From Acidimicrobiales bacterium (lineage in GTDB: Bacteria > Actinomycetota > Acidimicrobiia > Acidimicrobiales > UBA8190), in assembly GCA_030040015.1 (NCBI GenBank), contig JASHUM010000033.1, positions 1-64,000 of the forward strand: a DNA stretch of 64,000 bases. The letters are read 5' to 3'. Below are positions 36,937 through 45,555 of this stretch, one piece after another. The stretch's first letter is position 1. Each line of letters opens with the position of its first letter. Both the position numbers and the translations under genes were made by a program. The notes beneath the pieces were generated by a model, which ran no database searches, had not been told where the DNA came from, and saw only the letters and a list, made by a program, of their open reading frames with translations.

Positions 36937-38217
36937 TCACGCGCCCGGCGTTCCCGGCGGCGGAGTCACCGGCGTGTCGCTGCCACGGTCGAAGCAGGTG
37001 AACACGCTGTCGTTCCCCTGGACGAACACGGGCACGAACTTGGCCTCCTGGACCTGCACGTAGCTGGAGCAGTAAGGGGCCACGGCTTCGGTGTGGGCCT
37101 TCGTCCAATCGACCGGGGGCATGAGCCCCCCGGCGGTGAAGTCCGTCATCTTGTTGATGGCCGCCACCAGTTTGGCCTGTGTGAGGTTGCGACCCACAGC
37201 CTGGAGGCCGGCGACGAACTGTGCCGCGTTGATCCACCCGTCCAGAGCCACCTCGTCGTACTCGGCTGCAGGTTGGTACCGCTGCATGGTCGCCAGGTAG
37301 GTGTCCATCGCCGGGTAGACGCCCGGGAAGCTCGTCGCCGCCTCGAACGGGACGTGCTGGAGGAGCACGGTGACGCCGTCGAGCAGCGACCCGTACTGCT
37401 GGAGGACGCTGCGGTCGTATCCGTTGAGCCAGACCTGATGCGCGCTCAGCCCGTTCTGGGCGATGGCTTGGGCGAAGGCCACGTTGCCCGAGACGTCCAG
37501 ACAGGTGAACACCAGGTCGACGTGGTGCGCCTTCATCTGCAGGACGTCGGGAGTCGGGTCGGTCCCGATGCCGAAAGCGAGGTCCGAGAAGCCCACGGGG
37601 ATCCCGAAGCTGTCGAACCCCTGGATGGCCGCCTGACAAGCGCTCGCCGACTGGCTCACTCCGTACGCCACGACGCCCACCGAGGTGGCGTGCAGCTGGG
37701 AGGCGATGTAGGCGTCGACCATGGCGCCGGTGGAGTAGTCGAGAACCGACCCATAGGCGCCGAAGAGGCTGGGGCCGTCGCTCCAGTCGGTGCTCACCTG
37801 GTAGCCGAAGGTGGGCACACCCCTGGCGGCCAGGTAGCTGGCGCCGCCGAAGAAGGGGGTGCCCACACCGACGACGGCGAAGACGTGGTCCTGCTCGACG
37901 AGCTCCTGGGCCACGGTGACGTCGGTGGTCTGGCTGCCCTGGTCGTCCTTGGCGTAGGCGAGCACCAGCTTCCTTCCGTCCACCCCGCCGCTGGCGTCGA
38001 TCATGGAGAAGTAGGCCCGCACGCCGTCGACGACGGGAGCGAAGTCGGACGAGAGGATGCCGGTGACGTTGGCGATGGAACCGACCCGGATCTCCTTCGG
38101 GGTCACCCCGGGGGCGGCGGAGCTTCCCGCACTCGCGCTCGAGGTGGAATTGCCGCACGCTGCCGCCAGGAGGGCCACGGCGAGAACAGCCAGCGATGCT
38201 CGGGAGACCCGGCTCAA
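36937..38217 (-). CDS. ABC transporter substrate-binding lipoprotein (LivK-like)
   Basis: LAVLAVALLAAACGNSTSS lipobox; GVTPKEIRVGSIANVTGILSSDFAPVVDGVRAYFSMIDASGGVDGRKLVLAYAKDDQ; probable TTG start at 38217. Confidence 0.85.
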   Translation of the reverse strand: MSRVSRASLAVLAVALLAAACGNSTSSASAGSSAAPGVTPKEIRVGSIANVTGILSSDFAPVVDGVRAYFSMIDASGGVDGRKLVLAYAKDDQGSQTTDVTVAQELVEQDHVFAVVGVGTPFFGGASYLAARGVPTFGYQVSTDWSDGPSLFGAYGSVLDYSTGAMVDAYIASQLHATSVGVVAYGVSQSASACQAAIQGFDSFGIPVGFSDLAFGIGTDPTPDVLQMKAHHVDLVFTCLDVSGNVAFAQAIAQNGLSAHQVWLNGYDRSVLQQYGSLLDGVTVLLQHVPFEAATSFPGVYPAMDTYLATMQRYQPAAEYDEVALDGWINAAQFVAGLQAVGRNLTQAKLVAAINKMTDFTAGGLMPPVDWTKAHTEAVAPYCSSYVQVQEAKFVPVFVQGNDSVFTCFDRGSDTPVTPPPGTPGA

Positions 38218-38349
38218 ACCAAGATCCTCTTCAAGGTGCCACTGCTCGAAGTCGGTCCCCCACCTGTGCCCCCACGGTGCGGCGTGACAACTCACTGTAG
38301 CCTTGCCCTGCTCCAACGGCGGGGCAGGACACAGGAGGTCCGGAGGACC

Positions 38350-39000
38350 ATGGGCGCCCGATTTGTCGAGGACGCCGCGCAGGCGGTGCTGGCGACGGCC
38401 AAGGAGCTCTTGGCCAAGGGCTTGGTGGAGGGCACGGCGGGAAACGTCTCTGCTCGTATGGCCGACGGCAACATCTGCATCACGCCGTCGTCGGTGGACT
38501 ATCGGGCCATGGCCCTGGAGGATCTGGTCGTCATCGACCCCACCGGTGAGGTCGTCGAGGGAACGCGGGCCCCGTCGTCCGAGAAACAGCTGCACCTGGC
38601 GTGTTACGCAGCCTTCGACGAGGTGGGATCGGTCATCCATTCCCACCCGGTGCACGCCACCATGTTCGCCGTCGCCCGCAAGCCGATCCCGGCGTGCATC
38701 GACGAGTTCACCGTGTACGTCGGTGGCGAGGTTTCCGTCACCCAGTACGCCCAGAGCGGCACGGCAGACGTGGGCCAAGCGGCGGTCGAATGCCTGGCCG
38801 GCCGGGGAGCGGCGCTCTTGGCCAACCACGGCATGGTGGCAGTGGGCAAGTCGCCGACCGACGCCTTGCACGTCACCGCCCTGGTGGAACGAACGGCCGA
38901 GATCATCATCGGCTCGAATGCCCTCGGGGGCGCGGTGGGCCTGCCGGACAAGGTGAACAGCGACTTCGCCGGCGTCTACCAGTTCCTGCGCACGAACTGA
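38350..39000 (+). CDS. Class II aldolase/adducin family protein
   Basis: LLAKGLVEGTAGNVSARMADGNICITPSSVDY, VGSVIHSHPVHATMFA, LLANHGMVAVGKSPTDAL. Confidence 0.92.
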   Translation: MGARFVEDAAQAVLATAKELLAKGLVEGTAGNVSARMADGNICITPSSVDYRAMALEDLVVIDPTGEVVEGTRAPSSEKQLHLACYAAFDEVGSVIHSHPVHATMFAVARKPIPACIDEFTVYVGGEVSVTQYAQSGTADVGQAAVECLAGRGAALLANHGMVAVGKSPTDALHVTALVERTAEIIIGSNALGGAVGLPDKVNSDFAGVYQFLRTN

Positions 39001-39012
39001 GGCGGCGCGCCG

Positions 39013-40683
39013 CTAGGCGAGGAAGAGCCGCTCCGGGTCGTAGCGCCGAAGAGCCAGCACCTCGTCGGCGCTCGGCGCCACCAACTCGGACACCTCGGGC
39101 GCGACGCTCGGCGTGCAGGCACACGCGTCGACGAGCGCCTTGACCCGCTCGGCGAGGGGAGCCGGCCCGGCCGGCACGGCCGACACCACCAGCTCGCCGT
39201 CGTGGCGACGCAAGATCCCGAGATCGCTCACCACCGACACGACGTTGCGGCCGGGGCTGGTGACGTACCCCACCTCCTCGACGATGCGATCGGGCCGGGC
39301 CAAGGTGACCACGACACAGGCGTCCGCTCGGCTGGCCACGTCGTTGGCGCCCCCCGAGCCGACGAGAAACGGACCTCCTGGGATCAAGGTCGAGTTGAGG
39401 TTGCCGCGCCGGTCGACCTGGGCCGCCCCCAGGCACGCCACGGTGCGGGTCCCGCTCCCGCCCACGACCATGCCGAGCACGGTGGAGGCGTCGGCGAGCA
39501 TGGGCGTGGTCGGGAAGGTGCGGTGGTTGAAGATGTAGGGATCGGCCGGCGTGGGCCGATAGCCGAGCATGCCCAGCTCCGCCGTGAGCTCGACCTCGCT
39601 CCCGTCGGCGCGGGCCGCGTCGACCGCCACCCAGGCCGCCAGGTTGGCCACGCCAGCTCCGGCCAGCACGGCATGGGCCCGGTGATCGGCTACCACGGCG
39701 CGCACCTCGCGAGCGGCGAAGGCGGCGGCGTGTTCCCAGGCACTGGTCGCCGCCGTGGTGTCGACGGGATGGGCTTCGGCATCCTCCCGCCACGATCCCG
39801 GAACACTGCGCGAGCGCAACCACACCAGCCGGTCGTCACCGAGGCGCTCCAAGTAGGCGTCGTGCGTCTCGGGCTCGAGCACCCACGTGCGGGCCCACTC
39901 GGCCAGGCCGCTGCGGGACGCCTCCCGGGCCTCGACCCAGAACGGGATGTCCTCTCCGTACGGCTCGACCGGCAACCCGGCGGCGAACAGCCCTCCAGGA
40001 TGGGCACCGAAGGGAGCCTCGGCCACCGCCAGCACTCGATGGGCCGGGATCCGGACGCGCGGGCCGTACCCGCGCAGGTCGTCGACCACTCGCTCCACGG
40101 TGGCCACCACGCCGCGTCGGGCGGCCCACGCGCCCCACACGCCTTCGAGCAGCGGCTCGGACAGCACCACGTTGCCCCGGGTGTCGGCCAGCGCGCCGTG
40201 GACCAGCGTCACGTCGGGGACCAGGGGCGCCACGAGCCCCACCCGGCCCAACGGGGTGTCCACCGTGGTGAACGCGTCGTTGTCCTCCATGGACGAACCC
40301 GACAGCGACCCGGTCACCACCGCGGGCAGCCCCCGGGCGGCAGCCTCGAGGCGCTGGGCGAAGGTCAGGATCGACCAGTGCTCGATCTCGACTCCCTTGG
40401 CGTAGCCGCCCTGGAAGACGGGGTTGGGGGTGTAGGTGGGGAACGAGTCACCCGAATAAGAGGTGACCACCTTGCGCACCAAGCCGCCCTCGAAGAAGAG
40501 CGCGCCCAGCGAGCCCAGGCTCACCATGACCAGCGTGAAGCCCGGTTCCCTGCCCCAGAACTGACGGACCACCTCGCGCGCCGCCGCCGTCCACCGGCAA
40601 TGCCCGCACAGGACGTGGAGGACGTCGCCGGGCCGGACGTGCCTCTCGACCGCCTCGGCCAGCGAGAGCTGCTCGGCCGTCAA
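39013..40683 (-). CDS. Single-chain class I CoA-transferase (alpha+beta fused)
   Basis: N-half LRPGDVLHVLCGHCRWTAAAREVVRQF...; C-half ELTAELGMLGYRPTP (SENGxLG-like), GAAQVDRRGNLNSTLIPGGPFLVGSGGANDVASRADACVVV. Confidence 0.85.
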   Translation of the reverse strand: MTAEQLSLAEAVERHVRPGDVLHVLCGHCRWTAAAREVVRQFWGREPGFTLVMVSLGSLGALFFEGGLVRKVVTSYSGDSFPTYTPNPVFQGGYAKGVEIEHWSILTFAQRLEAAARGLPAVVTGSLSGSSMEDNDAFTTVDTPLGRVGLVAPLVPDVTLVHGALADTRGNVVLSEPLLEGVWGAWAARRGVVATVERVVDDLRGYGPRVRIPAHRVLAVAEAPFGAHPGGLFAAGLPVEPYGEDIPFWVEAREASRSGLAEWARTWVLEPETHDAYLERLGDDRLVWLRSRSVPGSWREDAEAHPVDTTAATSAWEHAAAFAAREVRAVVADHRAHAVLAGAGVANLAAWVAVDAARADGSEVELTAELGMLGYRPTPADPYIFNHRTFPTTPMLADASTVLGMVVGGSGTRTVACLGAAQVDRRGNLNSTLIPGGPFLVGSGGANDVASRADACVVVTLARPDRIVEEVGYVTSPGRNVVSVVSDLGILRRHDGELVVSAVPAGPAPLAERVKALVDACACTPSVAPEVSELVAPSADEVLALRRYDPERLFLA

Positions 40684-41489
40684 CGGCCGGTCCAGCGAGG
40701 GGACCGCTTCTCCGCGAACGCCGCCGGCCCTTCCTTGGCGTCCTCACTGGAGAACACCTCGGCGGCGATGGCCGACTCGATCTTGTAGGCCTCCCTCATG
40801 TCGGTGGCCAGGCCCCGCAGCACGCTCTCCTTGGTCTTGCGCACGGCCAAGGGGCCGTTGGCGGTGATGCGATGGGCGTACTCGAGCGCCTTGTCCCGCA
40901 GCAGGTCGGCGGGGACGACGGCGTTGAGCAAGCCGAAGGCCAGCGCCTGCTCGGCCGGCACCCGATCGGCGCACAGGAGGAACTCCATCGCCGCCGGGAA
41001 GGGCACCTGACGGGGCAGGCGAACGGTGGTCCCACCGCCGGCGAACAACCCGCGTTTGGGCTCCATGACCCCGAAGTAGGCCTCCGGGCACGCCACCCGG
41101 ATGTCACACCCGCCCAGCATCTCCATGCCGCCCGCCACGCAGGCGCCGTTCACGGCCGCCACGATGGGCTTGTACAGCTTCACGCCTCGAAGCACGGCCC
41201 GTACCCCGTCGTCGATGCGGTAGCCGTCGATCTCCTCTACCTGCTTGGTCGTGATCTCCTTCTGCAGGCGCGTGATCTCGGGGATGTAGGTCTTGAGGTC
41301 GGCGCCCGTGCAGAAGGCGTTGCCCACGCCGGTGATGATCGCCACCCAGGCGTCCTCCTCCTCGGCGAAGCGGTCCCACGACCGACGGAGCTGGGCGAAG
41401 TGCTCCATGTCCATTGAGTTCATGGCCTGGGGACGGTCGATGGTGATCCACACCACATGATCGTCACCGAGCTCGTAGTGGACGGGCAC
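40680..41489 (-). CDS. Enoyl-CoA hydratase/isomerase family protein
   Basis: ITIDRPQAMNSMDMEHFAQL, GNAFCTGADLKTY, AAVNGACVAGGMEMLGGCDIRVACPEAYFG. Confidence 0.92.
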   Translation of the reverse strand: MPVHYELGDDHVVWITIDRPQAMNSMDMEHFAQLRRSWDRFAEEEDAWVAIITGVGNAFCTGADLKTYIPEITRLQKEITTKQVEEIDGYRIDDGVRAVLRGVKLYKPIVAAVNGACVAGGMEMLGGCDIRVACPEAYFGVMEPKRGLFAGGGTTVRLPRQVPFPAAMEFLLCADRVPAEQALAFGLLNAVVPADLLRDKALEYAHRITANGPLAVRKTKESVLRGLATDMREAYKIESAIAAEVFSSEDAKEGPAAFAEKRSPRWTGR

Positions 41490-41516
41490 GCTTCCTCCTC
41501 TTCGAGTCGTGCAGTC

Positions 41517-42683
41517 TCAGCTTGTCGCAGCCTGGCGCGCCGGACGCGGCTCTCTGGGGAGGCCGAGAATCCGTTCGCCGATGATGGTGCGCTGCACCTC
41601 CGACGTACCGCCGGCGATGCTCGCCGACTTGCTCCACAACCATTGGCGCTGCCAACGGCCCCACAGCGGCGAGTCGGCGCCGAGCACGGCCAGGGCGGTC
41701 TCGGAGAGCTTCTGGGTCATCTCCGACCACGTGAGCTTGACCCAACTCGACTCCGGTCCCGGCTGCGCCCCTCGGGAAAGGGCGGACAGGGTGCGCCAGT
41801 TGTGGGTGCGCAGGACCAGCAGGGCGACGTACGCGTCCATCAGGCCGTCCGCCACTTCGGGTTCGTCCCAGCTCCCCCTCTGCACCGCCTCGGCGCACAG
41901 GGCGGCCAGGTAGCCCTCGTGGACCACCTCCTCCTTGAACGGGAAATTCGTCCCCCGCTCGTGGGCCAAGGTCGTGGAGGCCACCCTCCAGCCGTCACCG
42001 GCTCGCCCGACGAGGTGGTCGTCGGGCACGAAGACATCAGTCAGGAACACCTCGTTGAACTCGGCGTCACCCGTGATCTGCACCAAGGGACGGATGTCCA
42101 CGCCGGGATCACCCATGGGCACCACGAGCAAGGACAGTCCCCGGCTGCCGGTCGATCCCGGCTCGCTGCGGGCGAGGCACAGGCCGTAGCGAGCGAACTG
42201 GGCGTAGGAGGTCCACACTTTCTGCCCGTTGACGACCCAGCCGCCTTCGACGCGCTCGGCTCGGCTCCTCAGACTCGCCAGGTCCGACCCCGCCCCCGGC
42301 TCGCTGAACAGCTGGCACCAGATGTCCTCGGCCGTCGTGATCCGCGCCATGAAGCGGCCGCATTGCTCCTCCGTCCCGTGCGCCAGCAGGGTGGGACCGA
42401 CGAGGTTGATGCCCACCCGGTTGACCAGCTGGGCGGCGCCGCTCCGGGCGTACTCGGCGTTGAAGATGGCCACCTCCACGGGAGAGGCGCCGCGCCCGCC
42501 GTATCTCGCCGGCCAGTCGATACCCACCCACCCCGCCTCGGCCAGGCGACGCTGCCACCCCCGGCCCCAGGCGATCTGCTCGGCGAGGTCGTCGTGAGCG
42601 GGCGGATATTCGACGTTCGCCTCCAGCCAGGACCGCACCTCGGCGGCGAAGCGCCGTTCGTCCTCCGTGAGCGAGAGATCCAT
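41517..42683 (-). CDS. Acyl-CoA dehydrogenase (large-subunit-like type)
   Basis: CQLFSEPGAGSDLASLRSRAE, VNGQKVWTSYAQFARYGLCLARS, SASIAGGTSEVQRTIIGERILGLPREP. Confidence 0.93.
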   Translation of the reverse strand: MDLSLTEDERRFAAEVRSWLEANVEYPPAHDDLAEQIAWGRGWQRRLAEAGWVGIDWPARYGGRGASPVEVAIFNAEYARSGAAQLVNRVGINLVGPTLLAHGTEEQCGRFMARITTAEDIWCQLFSEPGAGSDLASLRSRAERVEGGWVVNGQKVWTSYAQFARYGLCLARSEPGSTGSRGLSLLVVPMGDPGVDIRPLVQITGDAEFNEVFLTDVFVPDDHLVGRAGDGWRVASTTLAHERGTNFPFKEEVVHEGYLAALCAEAVQRGSWDEPEVADGLMDAYVALLVLRTHNWRTLSALSRGAQPGPESSWVKLTWSEMTQKLSETALAVLGADSPLWGRWQRQWLWSKSASIAGGTSEVQRTIIGERILGLPREPRPARQAATS

Positions 42684-42741
42684 TCGCCGCCGCTCGTCGC
42701 TGCCCGGCTACAGGTCCCAGGCGGCCGAGCGCCCGCGTTCT

Positions 42742-42757
42742 CTGACCACGGCGTCAG
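42742..42757. promoter_or_regulatory. Palindrome CTGAC-N6-GTCAG (TGAC-N6-GTCA site 2)
   Basis: Read directly (CTGACCACGGCGTCAG) between divergent acyl-CoA dehydrogenase (-) and AMP ligase (+). Confidence 0.6.
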
Positions 42758-42792
42758 GTTACTCAGGGGCCGCGGAGGTAGCGTCTGGCGCC

Positions 42793-44370
42793 GTGCCGGT
42801 GCTGCGAGCCACATGGGCGCACGCACGCGCCGCCCACTATGGCCGTTCCGGGGGTCCCTGGGACCGACCACCGCTCGACCTCGCCATCGTCGGGGGCCCT
42901 CGGTCCGTCGTGGTGGACGACTCCGGCCGGCTCGAGGCAGACGCCATCGACGCTGCCGTCGGGTCGGTCGCCGGCGCGTTGCGGTCCGCCGGGGTACGGC
43001 GTCGTCAGGTGGTCGCCTGGCAACTGCCGAACTCCGTCGCCGGGGTGGTCCTGTACCGGGCCTGCTGGCGCCTGGGCGCCGTCGCCGCGCCCTTGCACCA
43101 CCGGCTCGGTGAGGCCGAGGTCGACGGGGCGTTGAGCCAGGTGGAGCCGGCGCTGGTCGTGGCGGCGTCGAGCATGCCGGCGGCGGGCCGGTCCGGGGCG
43201 ATCCCGGTCGGCGCCTCCGCCACCGTGGGACAGCTCCTCGACGTGTTGCCCCGCCGAAGTGGCGACGTGGCCCGTGGATCGGTCCCGGTGCAACCGGGCG
43301 AACTCGCCGTGGCCCTCTTCACTTCGGGATCGACCGGCATACCCAAGGCCGTGCTCCACACCCATCGCGGCCTGGGGTACAAGGCCATGACCATGATCGG
43401 GGTCCACGGACTCGGTGGAGGGGACGCCGTGCTGATGCCTGCGCCGCTCGCCCACGTGTCAGGTCTTCTCAACGGCGTGCTCATCCCGTCCCTCGGCGCC
43501 ATCCCGAGTGTGCTCATGGCCACCTGGGACCCCGACGTCGGCCTGGAGCGCATCGAGCAGGAACGCGTCACGTTCATGGGCGCGCCGCCCGTCTTCTTCT
43601 CCCAGATGGCGGCGTCCCCAGCCTTCGCTCCTCACAAGGTGGCCTCCCTCAGGCTCGTGTCCACCGGCGGCGCGTCGGTGAGCCCGTCCTTCGTGGAGTC
43701 GACCGCCGCCGTCTTCGGATGCCGCGTGAAACGCACGTACGGGTCCACCGAAGCGCCGACGCTCACCACCTCCGGCCCGGGCGATCCATCAGAGCGGGCC
43801 CGGGACACCGACGGGCGCGTCGTCGGCGAGGCCGAGGTCGAGGTCCACGACCCCGACTCCGGCGTCCTGCTGTCATCGGGCTCCGTCGGGGAACTGTGGT
43901 TGCGCGGGCCCGAGCTCTTCGCCGGGTACGCGGACGCGGCCCAGACCCGCTCGGTACTGGCCCGACCCGGTGGGTGGTACCGAAGCGGCGACCTCGGGGC
44001 GCTCGACGCCGACGGCTGGCTCCGGGTGGTGGGCCGGATGTCGGACATCATCATCCGGGCGGGCGAGAACATCTCCGCCTCCGAGGTGGAAGCGGTGCTC
44101 GAGGCCCACCCGGCCATCCGTCACGCCGTCGCTGTGCCCGTCCCCGACGACGCACTCGGCGAGCGGGTCGCCGCCTTCGTGGAGAGCGACGGCCCTTTCG
44201 ACCTGGAGGACTGCCGGGCGTGGTTCTCGGAGCGGGGCGTCACCCGGTTCAAGACTCCTGAGGTCGTGGTCAAGCTCGACGCCATCCCGGTCCTGGCTGC
44301 CGGCAAGCCCGACCGGGCCGCCCTCCGGGCCCGAGCCAGGCAGCTCGCCTCGGGGTTCCCGGGGAGCTGA
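42793..44370 (+). CDS. Acyl-CoA synthetase (AMP-binding)
   Basis: LFTSGSTGIPKAVLHTH, RTYGSTEAPTLTTS, YRSGDLGALDADGWLRVVGRMSDIIIRAGENISASEVE; probable GTG start 42793. Confidence 0.9.
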   Translation: MPVLRATWAHARAAHYGRSGGPWDRPPLDLAIVGGPRSVVVDDSGRLEADAIDAAVGSVAGALRSAGVRRRQVVAWQLPNSVAGVVLYRACWRLGAVAAPLHHRLGEAEVDGALSQVEPALVVAASSMPAAGRSGAIPVGASATVGQLLDVLPRRSGDVARGSVPVQPGELAVALFTSGSTGIPKAVLHTHRGLGYKAMTMIGVHGLGGGDAVLMPAPLAHVSGLLNGVLIPSLGAIPSVLMATWDPDVGLERIEQERVTFMGAPPVFFSQMAASPAFAPHKVASLRLVSTGGASVSPSFVESTAAVFGCRVKRTYGSTEAPTLTTSGPGDPSERARDTDGRVVGEAEVEVHDPDSGVLLSSGSVGELWLRGPELFAGYADAAQTRSVLARPGGWYRSGDLGALDADGWLRVVGRMSDIIIRAGENISASEVEAVLEAHPAIRHAVAVPVPDDALGERVAAFVESDGPFDLEDCRAWFSERGVTRFKTPEVVVKLDAIPVLAAGKPDRAALRARARQLASGFPGS

Positions 44371-44375
44371 ACGGC

Positions 44376-45491
44376 TCAGAGCACGGGCAGCCCGGCTTCG
44401 GCTCTGGGCCGGAGGATCGTGGCGATCCGGTCGCGGTGAACGCCGGCGTCGCCGAGGGTCACCTGGTCGAGCTGGGCACGTTTCACGAAGAGGTGCAGGT
44501 CGTGCTCCCAGGTGAAACCGATGCCTCCATGGACCTGCAGGCCCGAGGCCATGACCCGGCGCGAGGCGTCCGAGCACCACACCTTGGCCGCCGATGCCGC
44601 CGCCGACGCGTCGGGGTCGCCGGCGCCGACGGCCCATGCCGCGTAGTAGGCGGCGGAGCGCATTCCCTCCACGTCGACGAGCATGTCCGCACACCGGTGC
44701 TTCACGGCCTGGAAGGAACCGATCGGCCGCCCGAACTGCACCCGGTCCTTGGCGTAGTCCACCGCCATCTCGAGCACGCGCTCAGCGGCACCGAGCATCT
44801 CCGCGCACAGCGCGGTGACGGCACGGTTCAAGACGTCAGCGACGGCGTCGGCATCCCCCAGGCGCAGCGCCGGTTCGTCCGAGAGGACCAGCCGGCCCAG
44901 GCTCCGCGTCCGGTCCATGGCCGGTTCCGGCTCCGGCTTGGCCGGACCGAGGGCGAAGAGGGCGAGCCCCTCTGAGGTCGTCACCGGGACGACCACCACG
45001 TCCGCCACGGGAGCGAAGACCACCGGATCGCTCCGGCCCGAGACGAGCCACCCGTCTCCCCCTCGGCGGCCGGAGAGCGCCTCCATGCGCTGCGGCCACC
45101 CCACCGCTCCGACGGCTTCGCCGGCAGCGAGACGCTCGGCCCAGGCCCCGGGCGTCACCCCATGGAGCAGCTCCTCGGCGCCGTTCGTGGCCGCCTGGTG
45201 CATAGCCCTCGCACACGCCACGGTCCCCGAGAAGGGCACGGGCGAAACGTGGCGACCGAGTGCCTGCCCGAGCACGGACACCTCGACCGCTCCGAGGCCC
45301 AAGCCACCTGCCGAAGCGGGGATCTCGATCGACGCCCATCCCTGCTCGGCCATCGCCTCCCAGAGCCGGCGGTCCAGATGTCCCGGCTCTTCGGCGACTT
45401 GGCGGACCCGGGTCACCGGGGAGAGCGCGTCGAGAAGGTCGTCCGCCGCCTTGCGCAGAGCCTGTTGGTCCTCGGAGAGCTCGAAGTCCAC
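44376..45491 (-). CDS. Acyl-CoA dehydrogenase (small-subunit-like type)
   Basis: MDFELSEDQQALRKAADDLLDALS...DRVQFGRPIGSFQAVKHRCADMLVDVEG...QVHGGIGFTWEHDLHLFVKRAQ. Confidence 0.92.
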   Translation of the reverse strand: MDFELSEDQQALRKAADDLLDALSPVTRVRQVAEEPGHLDRRLWEAMAEQGWASIEIPASAGGLGLGAVEVSVLGQALGRHVSPVPFSGTVACARAMHQAATNGAEELLHGVTPGAWAERLAAGEAVGAVGWPQRMEALSGRRGGDGWLVSGRSDPVVFAPVADVVVVPVTTSEGLALFALGPAKPEPEPAMDRTRSLGRLVLSDEPALRLGDADAVADVLNRAVTALCAEMLGAAERVLEMAVDYAKDRVQFGRPIGSFQAVKHRCADMLVDVEGMRSAAYYAAWAVGAGDPDASAAASAAKVWCSDASRRVMASGLQVHGGIGFTWEHDLHLFVKRAQLDQVTLGDAGVHRDRIATILRPRAEAGLPVL

Positions 45492-45522
45492 GCGCCGATG
45501 GTAGGCGGGACGGGGCGGACCC

Positions 45523-45536
45523 TGACACAGCTGTCA
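45523..45536. promoter_or_regulatory. Palindrome TGACA-CAGC-TGTCA (TGAC-N6-GTCA site 3)
   Basis: Read directly in the 64-bp gap between two divergent acyl-CoA dehydrogenase genes. Confidence 0.6.
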
Positions 45537-45555
45537 TACGCTTTGGGTCCACTCC

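Noticed and set aside
38286-38301. TGACAACTCACTGTA as another copy of the TGAC-N6-GTCA motif
   Set aside because: Second half does not match and spacing differs.
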